Shown here one piece after another: positions 25,440-33,749 of a stretch of 64,000 bases of DNA. This stretch comes from Alkalihalophilus marmarensis DSM 21297 (GTDB taxonomy: Bacteria > Bacillota > Bacilli > Bacillales > Bacillaceae_D). The DNA lies in contig NZ_ATAE01000005.1 of NCBI RefSeq assembly GCF_000474275.2, positions 1 to 64,000 of the forward strand, given 5' to 3'. The translations under genes and the position numbers were made by a program. How positions within the stretch are numbered: the first letter of the stretch is position 1; each line of letters begins with the position of its first letter. Under the pieces are notes generated by a model. The model saw only the letters and a program-made list of their open reading frames with translations. It was not told where the DNA came from and did not search any database.

Positions 25440-26135
25440 ATGAGAATTGGAATTATCGGTGCAATGGATGAAGAGGTTGAATTACTAAAAAGTAAACTGG
25501 AAAATAGAGAAGATAAAACGATTGCTGGATGTGAATTTCACCACGGTACTTTACAAGGAGTCGATGTGATACTGCTTAAATCGGGTATTGGGAAAGTAAA
25601 TGCTGCAGTCGGCACCACGCTTTTAATTGAATTATACAAACCAGACCGTATTATTAATACAGGTTCAGCTGGCGGTTTTAAAGAAGGCTTAAACGTAGGG
25701 GATGTCGTTATTTCAACGGAAGTGCGTTACAACGATGTAGATGCTACGGTATTTGGTTATGAATTTGGTCAAGTACCGCAAATGCCTGCCTTCTATAACC
25801 CGCATGACGAGTTAATTTCTATTGCTGACAAGGCAGCTGCAAAAGTAGGAGTTAATACTGTAAAAGGATTGATTGTCTCTGGGGATTCCTTTATGAGTGA
25901 TCATGCACGTGTACTTGAATTAAAAGAGATTTTCCCTGCTGCTCAATGTGCGGAAATGGAAGCTGGCGCCATTGCGCAAGTGTGTCACCAATTTAAGGTG
26001 CCGTTTGTTATTATCCGTTCATTATCTGACATTGCTGGCAGTGATGCAAAAGTATCTTATGAGAAGTTCTTAGAAACAGCATCTGTAAATTCAGCAAATC
26101 AAGTCATCTTAATGGTTGAAGCATTAGCGGAATAA
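25440..26135 (+). CDS. mtnN: 5'-methylthioadenosine/S-adenosylhomocysteine nucleosidase
   Basis: The enzyme cleaves MTA and SAH to adenine plus the ribosyl-sulfur compound, feeding methionine salvage and the activated methyl cycle. Start: the ATG at 25440 gives the family N-terminus [12 protein letters not shown] and exactly 231 residues, the usual length, with AAAGGA nine bases upstream. The GTG at 25422 and the ATG at 25431 would add non-conserved residues. Purine-site blocks G-S-A-G-G and M-E-A-G-A-I-A-Q and the catalytic aspartate in S-D-I-A-G are present. The YrhC gene follows, as in the B. subtilis mtnN-mcc-yrhC neighbourhood, but mccA and mccB are absent here. Confidence 0.95.
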   Translation: MRIGIIGAMDEEVELLKSKLENREDKTIAGCEFHHGTLQGVDVILLKSGIGKVNAAVGTTLLIELYKPDRIINTGSAGGFKEGLNVGDVVISTEVRYNDVDATVFGYEFGQVPQMPAFYNPHDELISIADKAAAKVGVNTVKGLIVSGDSFMSDHARVLELKEIFPAAQCAEMEAGAIAQVCHQFKVPFVIIRSLSDIAGSDAKVSYEKFLETASVNSANQVILMVEALAE

Positions 26136-26217
26136 GTTACCTAAAGTGGCGGACATTGCATCATCATATTCTCTCTAAACATGCTATCATAAGTGATAGA
26201 GTAGGAGGGGACGTATT

Positions 26218-26454
26218 ATGACAGAGAAGAAGATGCAAGAGTTAAAAGATAAAGTAGCTGATTATAAGCGCTTTGGTTTTATCCTGCTGTCGTTAAGTGC
26301 CTTTTTGTTTATTGGATTAATTATTCCGGCTGATGGACAAGCTGTCTCGCTTCCTAGCGGATTTATTGTAGGAGTCTTTCTTACAATGGGGTTAGCAGTC
26401 GTTTGTCACCGTTTAGCGATGAATGCACAAAAACAAATGTATGAAGATGAATAA
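26218..26454 (+). CDS. YrhC-like small membrane protein
   Basis: The protein has 78 residues, with a lysine-rich N-terminus (L-K-D-K-V-A-D-Y-K-R-F-G) and two membrane segments (about 18-36 and 47-65). It fits the Bacillus YrhC family, whose gene lies next to the mtnN/mccAB genes in B. subtilis. Function is unknown. GTAGGAGGGGACG ribosome binding site. Confidence 0.75.
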   Translation: MTEKKMQELKDKVADYKRFGFILLSLSAFLFIGLIIPADGQAVSLPSGFIVGVFLTMGLAVVCHRLAMNAQKQMYEDE

Positions 26455-26770
26455 TATCATGCGCTTCGGCAGACGAGGCGCATTTTCTGTTTTGGATATA
26501 TGAGTAGATGTGGACTGAGCAGTCGGTTGACGCAATTATTGCGCACTCTGACACGAATGTTAAGAGCAAAGACGTAATTTTCTCTTGAAGCAACGCAATC
26601 ACAGCCAATAGGCTCAATTATGCTAGACAACTATACAATAGTATCTAGCATAGGCGCATTAATACTAATCATCAGCACAATAACCACCTGAATAGACGCA
26701 ATTACATTATGACCAACCTCAGCACCCACAAAACCGCCAAGCAGATCATTAACTGCTTGGCGGTTTGATT
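26455..26770. other. Gene-free region with three hairpins
   Basis: I find no credible gene here. It holds a probable YrhC terminator (ATGCGC / GCGCAT at 26459-26485, then a T-rich run). It also holds a 34-base hairpin at 26619-26652, with arms TATGCTAGA / TCTAGCATA and an inner stem ACTAT / ATAGT. At the far end is the strong terminator of the minus-strand gene. The stretch between looks like ordinary non-coding or decayed sequence. Confidence 0.5.
26731..26766 (-). terminator. Terminator of the Yip1-like gene
   Basis: The 14-bp perfect stem AAACCGCCAAGCAG / CTGCTTGGCGGTTT with an 8-base loop, followed on the minus strand by TTTTGTG, ends the minus-strand transcript. Confidence 0.88.
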
Positions 26771-27343
26771 TTAAGATGCAGGTGGAATAACTAAATAATA
26801 GATACAAGCAAAAAAGATAAAAATTGCTAGTACAGATCCATATGATCGGAATCCTCTAAAGCTTTGAGTCGCTTCCATCGCGCGAACTCCTAATACATAC
26901 ATCCAGGCAATTCCTGCTGCAAGCAACGCGATATGAATAGCAGTTATGGGGTAACCAGCTTGAATGCCGATCAGCGTAGGCATCGCTAGAAAGCTCGGTA
27001 CTAAGATAATAATAGAAAGTCGGTATTGAACACGAAGCAATCCAGCTCCGCCAAAGCCGCGAGCCCCTGCCCAAAGGAGTAGAGTAAAAGCAAATCGAGT
27101 TAAAATAATGGTTATAATTCCAAAGATAATAAAGATTACAGGGACAACAAAGTCACGAAGCAGGGGTGATTCAAAACTGCTGACATAAGCGTTGTTTGCT
27201 TGGACAGAAAACAACCCATACGCTGCACCTAGCAGAACAACAAGCAGCATTCCGATGCGGTTCGTTTTGGGTGATTCAGCAAGTGTGCGAAAGGCTTCTC
27301 GATCTAGTAAAAGCGCTTTAATAAGTAGAGTAAATCGATTCAT
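26771..27343 (-). CDS. Membrane protein, Yip1-like
   Basis: This is a hydrophobic protein of about 190 residues with five predicted helices after a short cytosolic start (M-N-R-F-T-L-L-I-K-A-L-L-L-D-R-E-A-F-R). That entry helix, followed by alternating membrane spans, resembles bacterial Yip1-domain proteins. The start at 27343 is preferred because it has an AGGGG site nine bases upstream. A longer frame to 27403 would run into an inverted repeat and has no such site. Function unknown; it is the gene downstream of the symporter pair on the same strand. Confidence 0.55.
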   Translation of the reverse strand: MNRFTLLIKALLLDREAFRTLAESPKTNRIGMLLVVLLGAAYGLFSVQANNAYVSSFESPLLRDFVVPVIFIIFGIITIILTRFAFTLLLWAGARGFGGAGLLRVQYRLSIIILVPSFLAMPTLIGIQAGYPITAIHIALLAAGIAWMYVLGVRAMEATQSFRGFRSYGSVLAIFIFFACIYYLVIPPAS

Positions 27344-27382
27344 ATGGATAACCCCTATCTCTTTAGCTATGTATATGTAAGC

Positions 27383-27431
27383 AGCAGTGTACACTATGTA
27401 CACTGCTACTATTCACTTGAAATGTCAAGTG
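27383..27431. repeat. Two adjacent perfect inverted repeats
   Basis: AGCAGTGTACA CTA TGTACACTGCT (27383-27407) and CACTTGA AATG TCAAGTG (27414-27431) lie between the symporter stop and the Yip1-like gene. Neither has a T-tract, so they may be operators or RNA-stabilising hairpins rather than terminators. Confidence 0.6.
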
Positions 27432-27435
27432 ATTC

Positions 27436-29085
27436 TTATAGATTCCAAGGCATGATGGCCCAAACTGCTACTCCGATACAGATGATGCTGATAATAGCAG
27501 CACCGAAACGGCTGTTGTAACGTGCAGGGTTAACGTCTGTCCAGCCATGGATTCGCTCTACCAGCTTGTGATCTTCAGCTGTAGACAGTTTTGATTGCAG
27601 CGAAGGCATGCGGTTTGTAATGTATGAAACAACAATAAGAAGCAAGAAGCTTAATGGTACGGCCAGCATAGCACCAGAAATCCCCATACCATCTGTTAAT
27701 CCGTGACCACTGACTACGATAGATGGGAAGACGAAAGGTGAAACAACAACGTATAGCCCCCCTGCTACTACTGATGCAGCTATGGCGCCAAAGCGGTTTG
27801 CTTCCTTCCACCATACACCCATCAAAATTAACGGAGCATTTGTTACACCGGCTAAACCGAAAGCCCATAGAATACTTACTACCAGAAAGTCAGGAGGATT
27901 AATAGCAAGCAGGACACTTGCAACCCCGCCCCCAGCAATCGAGAAGTAACCAAGTTTTACTTTCATACTGTTTGTTAAATTTGGCTTGAGCGTTGTTACG
28001 ATATCTTGTGAAATAAGAGCACCAATTGCAAGAAGGTTTCCACTTAAAGTTGATAGACCGGCACTGATTGCACCAGCAATAACTAGAGCAGTTACCCACT
28101 CCGGATTGTACACTAAGTTTAAGATAATCGTTAATTTGTCTGCATCAGCTTGAGAGATTGCAACACCTTCTGTTTGTGTGAAGAATACACCTGCAAATCC
28201 CATTGCATAAGTTGCAGAGAAAACAAGACCTAGTACAAGCGCAAACCATACCATCGCTTGACGAGCACTTTTAAGACTTGATGCCGTATAAATACGCATT
28301 GCTAAGTGAGGAAGCCCAAGAGCTCCAATCGTAAATGCCGGAATCAAAGCAAAGTACCATTTAGAAGAATACTGATAATCAAAGAATGTAGGCATAGCCT
28401 CAAGCATAGCAGGTACCATATCCGCATATAGAAGCGGAGGGAAATACCAGCCAGTTCCGCCCATTGCTTTCATGATCGCTCCAAGAGGAACGATAAACAT
28501 TAACGCAATAATGACCATTTGGATCGCTGCGTTATTTGTCGCACCAGACATACCCCCGATTGTTACATACCCAACAATTAATAGACCGCCGATAATAAGG
28601 CCTGTCATATACGGGATACCAAGCAGCGTTTCAAATGTTACGGCGATACCGATCATTTGACCAAGTGCATACATGATAGATACTAAAATCATAAATAAAG
28701 CCGCAATAATAGATGCACTAACCCCGTAACGCTCCCGTACGAAGTGCGTTGGTGAGAATGCGCCCATACGACGAAGACTCGTACCATAGATAATTGTAAT
28801 TAAAGGAATAGCTAAAATCATTTGAATCCACAGTAAGATAAATGGGGCTTGCAAATTTAAGATAAGACCAGTAACACCAAGGAATGTAGCAAGACTCATG
28901 TAGGTTGAAGCCATCGCTAATCCATTAGTAATTGGACCAACACCGCCGCCAGCGGCATATAAATCTTCTACAGATTTACTCGCCCGGTTTGAAACCCAGC
29001 CTACGATGTAGAATAAAGCAAATGTAGCGACTACAAAAATAATACCAATAACGGGATTCGATAATTGCCATACTTGATCTTCCAT
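27436..29085 (-). CDS. Sodium:solute symporter, acetate/monocarboxylate (ActP-like) type
   Basis: This 549-residue SSS-family transporter has about thirteen helices. The conserved early region (D-L-Y-A-A-G-G-G-V-G-P-I-T-N-G-L-A) and G-L-P-H-L-A-M-R near residue 257 are typical of the acetate/pyruvate branch (ActP, MctC, YwcA). It couples sodium entry to uptake of a small monocarboxylate. It starts immediately after the stop of a small membrane partner gene, the arrangement of ActP and its small companion. A cre box and a large inverted repeat lie upstream of the pair. Confidence 0.86.
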   Translation of the reverse strand: MEDQVWQLSNPVIGIIFVVATFALFYIVGWVSNRASKSVEDLYAAGGGVGPITNGLAMASTYMSLATFLGVTGLILNLQAPFILLWIQMILAIPLITIIYGTSLRRMGAFSPTHFVRERYGVSASIIAALFMILVSIMYALGQMIGIAVTFETLLGIPYMTGLIIGGLLIVGYVTIGGMSGATNNAAIQMVIIALMFIVPLGAIMKAMGGTGWYFPPLLYADMVPAMLEAMPTFFDYQYSSKWYFALIPAFTIGALGLPHLAMRIYTASSLKSARQAMVWFALVLGLVFSATYAMGFAGVFFTQTEGVAISQADADKLTIILNLVYNPEWVTALVIAGAISAGLSTLSGNLLAIGALISQDIVTTLKPNLTNSMKVKLGYFSIAGGGVASVLLAINPPDFLVVSILWAFGLAGVTNAPLILMGVWWKEANRFGAIAASVVAGGLYVVVSPFVFPSIVVSGHGLTDGMGISGAMLAVPLSFLLLIVVSYITNRMPSLQSKLSTAEDHKLVERIHGWTDVNPARYNSRFGAAIISIICIGVAVWAIMPWNL

Positions 29086-29361
29086 TTAGCTAGCTCCCTT
29101 CTCAGATGATTGAGCAGATTGATTTTGAGCATTTTCATCTTCAATTGCTTGGTCAATGTGATTTCCCATTTTACCAGCGATGATCGTTAGAATGAGTACG
29201 CCAAACCAACCGACCAGTATGGGAACGATGTACATAATCGGAAACCCAAATAACATTCCATCAACAGGGAAAAGAGAGAAGATTAAACCCATATGACCAG
29301 ACACTAGAAAAAGGGCTGACATGATAATCGTAAACCAAACTTCTTTTTTGTAAGCACTCAT
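29086..29361 (-). CDS. Small membrane partner of the symporter (DUF485/DUF4212-like)
   Basis: The 91-residue protein has two membrane segments (about 10-29 and 41-63) and a polar, glutamine/serine-rich C-terminal tail. Small two-helix proteins of this kind are commonly encoded directly before SSS acetate-type symporters and are thought to help their assembly. The stop codon touches the symporter start with no gap, so the two are translated together. Family assignment between DUF485 and DUF4212 is uncertain. Confidence 0.65.
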   Translation of the reverse strand: MSAYKKEVWFTIIMSALFLVSGHMGLIFSLFPVDGMLFGFPIMYIVPILVGWFGVLILTIIAGKMGNHIDQAIEDENAQNQSAQSSEKGAS

Positions 29362-29384
29362 ACTGACACCTCTTTTCGTTTAAT

Positions 29385-29398
29385 TGATAACGCTTTCA
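29385..29398 (-). promoter_or_regulatory. CcpA cre site upstream of the symporter operon
   Basis: TGATAACGCTTTCA fits the cre consensus at all fixed positions and is nearly palindromic. It lies 24 bases upstream of the small partner gene's start, downstream of any likely promoter, a typical roadblock position. Confidence 0.7.
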
Positions 29399-29401
29399 AA
29401 C

Positions 29402-29436
29402 TCAATTAAGACTGAACGCTCGCTCAGTTTAATTGA
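29402..29436. promoter_or_regulatory. Long inverted repeat, probable operator
   Basis: Arms TCAATTAA-g-ACTGA (29402-29415) and TCAGTTTAATTGA (29424-29436) surround ACGCTCGC. The 13-bp match with one bulge, and its place next to the cre box between the divergent symporter and exporter genes, suggest a regulator binding site. No TetR-type gene lies nearby. Confidence 0.45.
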
Positions 29437-29596
29437 CAGCTGAGCATTTGTTCACATTATATGTACGTCACCCCCTGGCCACTAATTAAATATTCACTTC
29501 CTTGTCAATCTATACTAAAATTACATCATGTTTGACTGAATGTAAAGACAAAATATTGAGAAAATTAAAACGAGATAAATAAAGGGGTAAATTTAT

Positions 29597-31087
29597 GTGA
29601 GTAAGCGTAAAACAAAGCGTCCAATTGTGTTAACAGCAGTTATTTTGGCCATGTTTATGGCGGCTGTGGAAGCGACAATTGTTGCTACAGCGATGCCTCA
29701 AATTGTTGCTGATCTAGGAGGTTTTTCATTATTCAGCTGGGTCTTTTCATCCTACCTATTAATGCAGGTAGTAACGATCCCGGTGTATGGAAAACTTTCT
29801 GATATGTATGGGCGGAAAATGATTTTTGCTATTGGGATATCTATATTTTTAATCGGGTCGATACTATGTGGATTTTCTGCAACGATGGAGATGCTAATCA
29901 TCAGCAGATTTATTCAGGGACTAGGCGCAGGGGCTGTGCAGCCAATAGCTACAACAATTGTCGGTGATATGTACACGAAAGAAGAACGTGCGAATATCCA
30001 AGGGTATTTAGCGAGTGTATGGGGGATATCTGCGATTATGGGTCCTGTCCTCGGTGCTGTATTTATTGAATATCTACATTGGTCTTGGATTTTTTGGGTC
30101 AACATCCCTTTTGGAATCATTGCATTAATTGGGGTAACTCTTTTCTTACATGAGGATATTAAGTCCGCTGAATCGATGAAAAAGAATAGGCAATCCATTG
30201 ATTATAAGGGAGCGATCCTTTTACTTTTGGCGATTACACCTTTTATGCTCGTGTTAATACAAGGAAATGTGTGGGGATTCACTTCACCTCTGGTAATGAG
30301 CTTACTTGCTTGCTCGTTTATTTGTCTTGTCTTGTTCATCAAAGTGGAACGCAAAGAGGCTAACCCAATGATGACGTTGTCTTTATGGGAGAATCAGCAC
30401 ATTCGTAATGCAAATATTGCCTCGTTTACGGCTGGAGCGATCTTGCTTGCTGTTTCAACCTTTTTGCCTACCTATGTGCAAGGTGTCATGAATCAGCCTC
30501 CAATTATTGCTGGACTTGCGTTGACAGCGATATCGATTGGGTGGCCGATCTCATCTACTATTGCTGGAAAAATGATGCTCAAAAGAGGATTTCGTACGAC
30601 AGCATTGATTGGTGGATGTGCATTAGTAACAGGCGGGTTATTCTATATGCTGCTGCCTGTGATTAACCATCCGTTATGGGCTGGAGCAGGCTCCTTTGTC
30701 ATTGGAGTTGGAATGGGTTTTTCTACAACGACTTTTATCGTGTCGATTCAATCATCAGTTGACTGGAATGTCCGAGGAGAGGCGACATCTATGAATATGT
30801 TTATGAGGCTTCTTGGAGGAGCTGTAGGAGTTGCTTTTTTAGGAGGACTTTTGAATAGACGTCTTGAAAACGAGCTTAAAAATAGTCAAGAGTATCTATC
30901 GTTCGAGCCGACCATTGATGCTGTCAATCACTTGCTCGAGGCAGGTCAGAGGGAAAAATTACGTTCAGTAGAGCTAGAGGCGCTGCAGTTAGGCTTAACA
31001 AACAGTTTAGGGATTGTTTTTACGACCATTTTTATATTAGCTGTGACTAGTTTCTTCTTTATATTACGGTTGCCGAAAGATTCATAA
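29597..31087 (+). CDS. MFS exporter, DHA2 (EmrB/QacA) family, 14 TM
   Basis: The 496-residue protein has fourteen hydrophobic segments. Motif A appears as G-K-L-S-D-M-Y-G-R-K near residue 65, and the family-typical D/E-A-T-I-V-A-T-A-M-P-Q-I lies in helix 1 (V-E-A-T-I-V-A-T-A-M-P-Q). It is a proton-driven multidrug-type exporter, with substrate unknown. GTG start with AAGGGGTA eight bases upstream. It is divergent from the symporter pair and is followed by its own terminator. Confidence 0.87.
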   Translation: MSKRKTKRPIVLTAVILAMFMAAVEATIVATAMPQIVADLGGFSLFSWVFSSYLLMQVVTIPVYGKLSDMYGRKMIFAIGISIFLIGSILCGFSATMEMLIISRFIQGLGAGAVQPIATTIVGDMYTKEERANIQGYLASVWGISAIMGPVLGAVFIEYLHWSWIFWVNIPFGIIALIGVTLFLHEDIKSAESMKKNRQSIDYKGAILLLLAITPFMLVLIQGNVWGFTSPLVMSLLACSFICLVLFIKVERKEANPMMTLSLWENQHIRNANIASFTAGAILLAVSTFLPTYVQGVMNQPPIIAGLALTAISIGWPISSTIAGKMMLKRGFRTTALIGGCALVTGGLFYMLLPVINHPLWAGAGSFVIGVGMGFSTTTFIVSIQSSVDWNVRGEATSMNMFMRLLGGAVGVAFLGGLLNRRLENELKNSQEYLSFEPTIDAVNHLLEAGQREKLRSVELEALQLGLTNSLGIVFTTIFILAVTSFFFILRLPKDS

Positions 31088-31094
31088 ACAAGTG

Positions 31095-31123
31095 AAGCCA
31101 ACATGATCTGTCATGTTGGCTTT
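31095..31123. terminator. Bidirectional terminator between the exporter and the NUDIX gene
   Basis: The stem AAGCCAACATGA / TCATGTTGGCTT is near-perfect, with T-runs on one side. The minus-strand stop codon lies inside it. Confidence 0.8.
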
Positions 31124-31752
31124 GTTAAGGTTAAGAAGTGATTAAGGACTCTGGCGGTTAGTCCCCAAATTACGTACTCATCATAAAAATAAAACAATTC
31201 CTGGACTGATTGGGTACGACCGTTATAGGTTTTCTTGTTTGGAATGAGGTGAAAGGGGAAATTATCTGCAGGTTCAAATGTGATCCCCATTTCATATATT
31301 TTTGGCTTTGTCTCATACAAGTAGCTAAGCGGTGCTGTAAATATAGAAGCCACCTCATCTTTGTTAGGATTCAGTTGAGTTATATCGCTGATTTTACCTA
31401 CAAAGGGGTAGATTACGCCTCGGAAAGGGGTAACTAAATAATCTAGTGGAGCAATTATTTCCACCTGATTTTCTGGGATTCCTAATTCTTCGCTCAGCTC
31501 TCTAATCGCAGCAGCTTCAGCGCTGTTATCACTTTGATCAATTCGGCCGCCAGGAAAGCAAATCTCACCAGGTTGACTCCTTAAATGCTCGGATCGAACT
31601 TCAAATAGTACAGAAAGTTCTCCATCTACTTCAACAAGAGGCAGAAGAATAGCGGAATGTTTAGCGGTCTGTTGTCCAAGTACACCAGGTTGGCGGTCTT
31701 TAATTGTTGAAATAATAGTTGAAATATCCGGCAAAGAGATCCTTCCTTTCAC
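31111..31752 (-). CDS. NUDIX hydrolase, CoA pyrophosphatase (NudL-like) type
   Basis: The 213-residue protein has a complete Nudix box around residues 68-90 (G-G-R-I-D-Q, then R-E-L-S-E-E-L-G-I). It is preceded by R-S-E-H-L-R-S-Q-P-G-E-I-C-F-P, the extra UPF0035 block that marks coenzyme A diphosphatases. Such enzymes split CoA or acyl-CoA into 4'-phosphopantetheine and 3',5'-ADP. AGGAAGGAT ribosome binding site. Single-gene unit facing the exporter. Confidence 0.85.
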   Translation of the reverse strand: MKGRISLPDISTIISTIKDRQPGVLGQQTAKHSAILLPLVEVDGELSVLFEVRSEHLRSQPGEICFPGGRIDQSDNSAEAAAIRELSEELGIPENQVEIIAPLDYLVTPFRGVIYPFVGKISDITQLNPNKDEVASIFTAPLSYLYETKPKIYEMGITFEPADNFPFHLIPNKKTYNGRTQSVQELFYFYDEYVIWGLTARVLNHFLTLTKPT

Positions 31753-31856
31753 ACATAATTATGGTTATCCTATACGCTTTTTTACTTATAGTATAGCATA
31801 TGACCATCTACGATTGATTGTTGCAAAGAAGAGGGGGGTCTTGTACACTTAGTACA

Positions 31857-31874
31857 TATCTTAAAATTAAGATA
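31857..31874 (+). promoter_or_regulatory. Probable MarR-type operator
   Basis: TATCTTAAAATTAAGATA has 8-bp arms and a 2-base centre and sits just upstream of the ribosome binding site of the MarR gene. A second repeat, TGTAC ACTTA GTACA (31842-31856), touches it. The ATCT...AGAT spacing resembles the B. subtilis MhqR site, which suggests autoregulation. Confidence 0.55.
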
Positions 31875-31887
31875 AAGGGGATTAACT

Positions 31888-32325
31888 ATGACTAAAGCAA
31901 ATGATGATCTTTCGTTGAAGTTATTTGTGGTCTTATCTCGAGCTCATAGTGCTGTGATGACAGAGGTTGAAAAGGATATTCGAAGTTACGGTTTGAATCC
32001 AACTGAGTTTGCCGTAATAGAATTGCTTTACCATAAAGGCGATCAGCCGCTTCAAAAGATTGGTGAAAAGATACTTATTTCAAGTGGAAGTATCACTTAT
32101 GTAGTAGATAAACTCGAAAAAAAACAACTGTTACTAAGGCGTCCATGTCCGAAAGATCGCCGTATTACCTATGCGACATTAACAGATGAAGGGAAGCAAT
32201 GGATGGATGAACGTTTTCATGTGCATAAGGAACGAATTGCACATATTTTATCTGGTTTAAATAAAGATGAAACGGAAGAAGCGATTCAATTGCTGAAAAA
32301 GTTAGGATTACATGCTTCAAGTTAA
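31888..32325 (+). CDS. MarR-family transcriptional regulator (MhqR-like)
   Basis: The 145-residue winged-helix repressor has the block G-L-N-P-T-E-F-A-V-I-E-L-L-Y-H-K-G near residue 33, recognition helix I-S-S-G-S-I-T-Y-V-V-D-K-L, and the wing R-P-C-P-K-D-R-R-I-T-Y. This resembles MhqR, the B. subtilis repressor of quinone and diamide stress genes. There is a single cysteine, in the wing (near residue 92), which could be redox-sensitive. No mhq-type oxidoreductase gene is adjacent, so targets may lie elsewhere. AAAGGGG ribosome binding site. Confidence 0.82.
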   Translation: MTKANDDLSLKLFVVLSRAHSAVMTEVEKDIRSYGLNPTEFAVIELLYHKGDQPLQKIGEKILISSGSITYVVDKLEKKQLLLRRPCPKDRRITYATLTDEGKQWMDERFHVHKERIAHILSGLNKDETEEAIQLLKKLGLHASS

Positions 32326-32330
32326 GGTGT

Positions 32331-32360
32331 CGATTCTTTGATATGGATGAATCAAAGAAT
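32331..32360 (+). terminator. Hairpin after the MarR gene
   Basis: GATTCTTTGAT / ATCAAAGAATC forms an 11-bp stem with an 8-base loop six bases after the stop. The tail is AT-rich without a long T-tract, so termination may be partial. Confidence 0.6.
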
Positions 32361-32443
32361 CAATTATTTAGAGCGAAATAATGCTAAAAAATCTGTTAGA
32401 TGATATGACAAGAACTCTGTATTATATTGAAATGTGAGGTAAG

Positions 32444-32524
32444 ATGAATTCAGGAAAGGTCATTGACCTAGCTTCCAACATGTTCTCTCTACTCTCCCCA
32501 TTGTTAGCGGTTCACTTGATGTGA
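32444..32524 (+). CDS. Possible 26-residue small protein or short RNA
   Basis: An ATG at 32444, five bases after GTGAGGT, opens 26 codons that end at a TGA inside the arm of a very strong terminator (32507-32539). The peptide is hydrophobic in its second half (M-F-S-L-L-S-P-L-L-A-V-H-L-M). No larger gene precedes this terminator after the MarR hairpin at 32331-32360. The locus therefore looks like an independent short transcript, either a small protein or a small RNA. I do not recognise it. Confidence 0.35.
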   Translation: MNSGKVIDLASNMFSLLSPLLAVHLM

Positions 32525-32539
32525 ACCGCCCTTTTTTTT
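32507..32539 (+). terminator. Strong orphan terminator
   Basis: The 9-bp perfect stem GCGGTTCAC / GTGAACCGC with a 5-base loop is followed by CC and eight Ts. It ends the short transcript described at 32444 and faces the minus-strand lplJ. Confidence 0.92.
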
Positions 32540-32579
32540 ATTAAATTAGTCAGAATTCATTTCCTAGGGAATATGAATT

Positions 32580-33572
32580 TTAGTAAATCAAAGCAATGAA
32601 TTCTTCTTTATCAAGGCTGCCAAAGTAAGGTTTAATATCTACACCGTTTAATGCTTCACGCAATGCATCCCCGTCATGCTTGACGCCTATTAGTTTAGAT
32701 TCAAGCTCGCTTACATCGCCCGCTCCAAAGAAATCTCCGTATATTTTGCATGCTTCAATTCGACCTTTACGCACATTCAAGCGAACATCTATTGAGCCAA
32801 TCGAAAATCGCTTAGATCGTTTTAAGTCGAAGGCCGGAGATTTCCCATAGTTCCAGTCCCAATTTTTATACCTTGATTCTGAAATGCGATTAATTTCTTC
32901 CCAATCTGTTTCTGTTAAATGATATTCAGGGATCTCATCATGAGTTTCAAAGATATATTGTAATAATACTTTCTTGAACTGATCAACTGTTAAGGGCTGA
33001 TCTAGAAATTCATTGATGTTTGCTACCCTGCTGCGTATTGATTTAATCCCTTTTGAGCGGATCTTTTCATCTTTTACATTAAGCGCTGAAACGACATGTT
33101 CAATTTCTGAGTGAAGCATTAATGTACCGTGGCTGAACATTCTTCCTTTAGTAGAAAATTGAGCATTTCCTGATATTTTACGCTCACCCACATGTATATC
33201 GTTGCGGCCGCTAAGTTCTGCCTCCACTCCAAGCTTCTTTAAAGCAGAAACAACAGGCTCTGTGAACTTTTTAAAATTGTGAAAAGATTCACCGTCATCT
33301 TTAGTGATAAAGCTGAAGTTTAGATTTCCTAAATCATGATAAACAGCCCCTCCGCCAGAAAGTCTGCGAACCACATGGATGTCCTTTTCCTTTACGTAGT
33401 CAAGATTGATTTCTTCTATCGTATTTTGGTTTTTACCAATGATGATTGAAGGCTCATTTACATAAAACAAAAGATAGGAATGTTCTGGATCTAAATTCTT
33501 TAAAGCATATTCTTCAATCGCTAAATTGATTCTTGGGTTAGTAATATTGTTATTATCTATAAATTTCATCAT
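32580..33572 (-). CDS. lplJ: Lipoate-protein ligase
   Basis: The 330-residue enzyme activates free lipoate with ATP and attaches it to the E2 domains of 2-oxoacid dehydrogenases and GcvH. Signatures are I-I-I-G-K-N-Q-N-T, R-R-L-S-G-G-G-A-V-Y-H-D near residue 69, and N-F-S-F-I-T. The catalytic lysine is in G-R-K-I-S-G-N-A-Q near residue 133. It matches the B. subtilis LplJ length and sequence pattern, including the C-terminal accessory domain. Single-gene unit; the reverse-strand AAAGGACG site precedes the ATG. Confidence 0.92.
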   Translation of the reverse strand: MMKFIDNNNITNPRINLAIEEYALKNLDPEHSYLLFYVNEPSIIIGKNQNTIEEINLDYVKEKDIHVVRRLSGGGAVYHDLGNLNFSFITKDDGESFHNFKKFTEPVVSALKKLGVEAELSGRNDIHVGERKISGNAQFSTKGRMFSHGTLMLHSEIEHVVSALNVKDEKIRSKGIKSIRSRVANINEFLDQPLTVDQFKKVLLQYIFETHDEIPEYHLTETDWEEINRISESRYKNWDWNYGKSPAFDLKRSKRFSIGSIDVRLNVRKGRIEACKIYGDFFGAGDVSELESKLIGVKHDGDALREALNGVDIKPYFGSLDKEEFIALIY

Positions 33573-33749
33573 GTAGTATTACGTCCTTTCTTGATATGTT
33601 CCATATTCAGTATAGTGTTTGTTTTAGTAGTCGTCTAATGGGAGTGTTCTTTACCACTTTTTTCATCCGTTTAGACTCTTCTTTTATGAATAGTAAGGAT
33701 TGTCCATTGGAAAGATATGCATGCACCTATAAAAAAGGAGATGAGTTAG

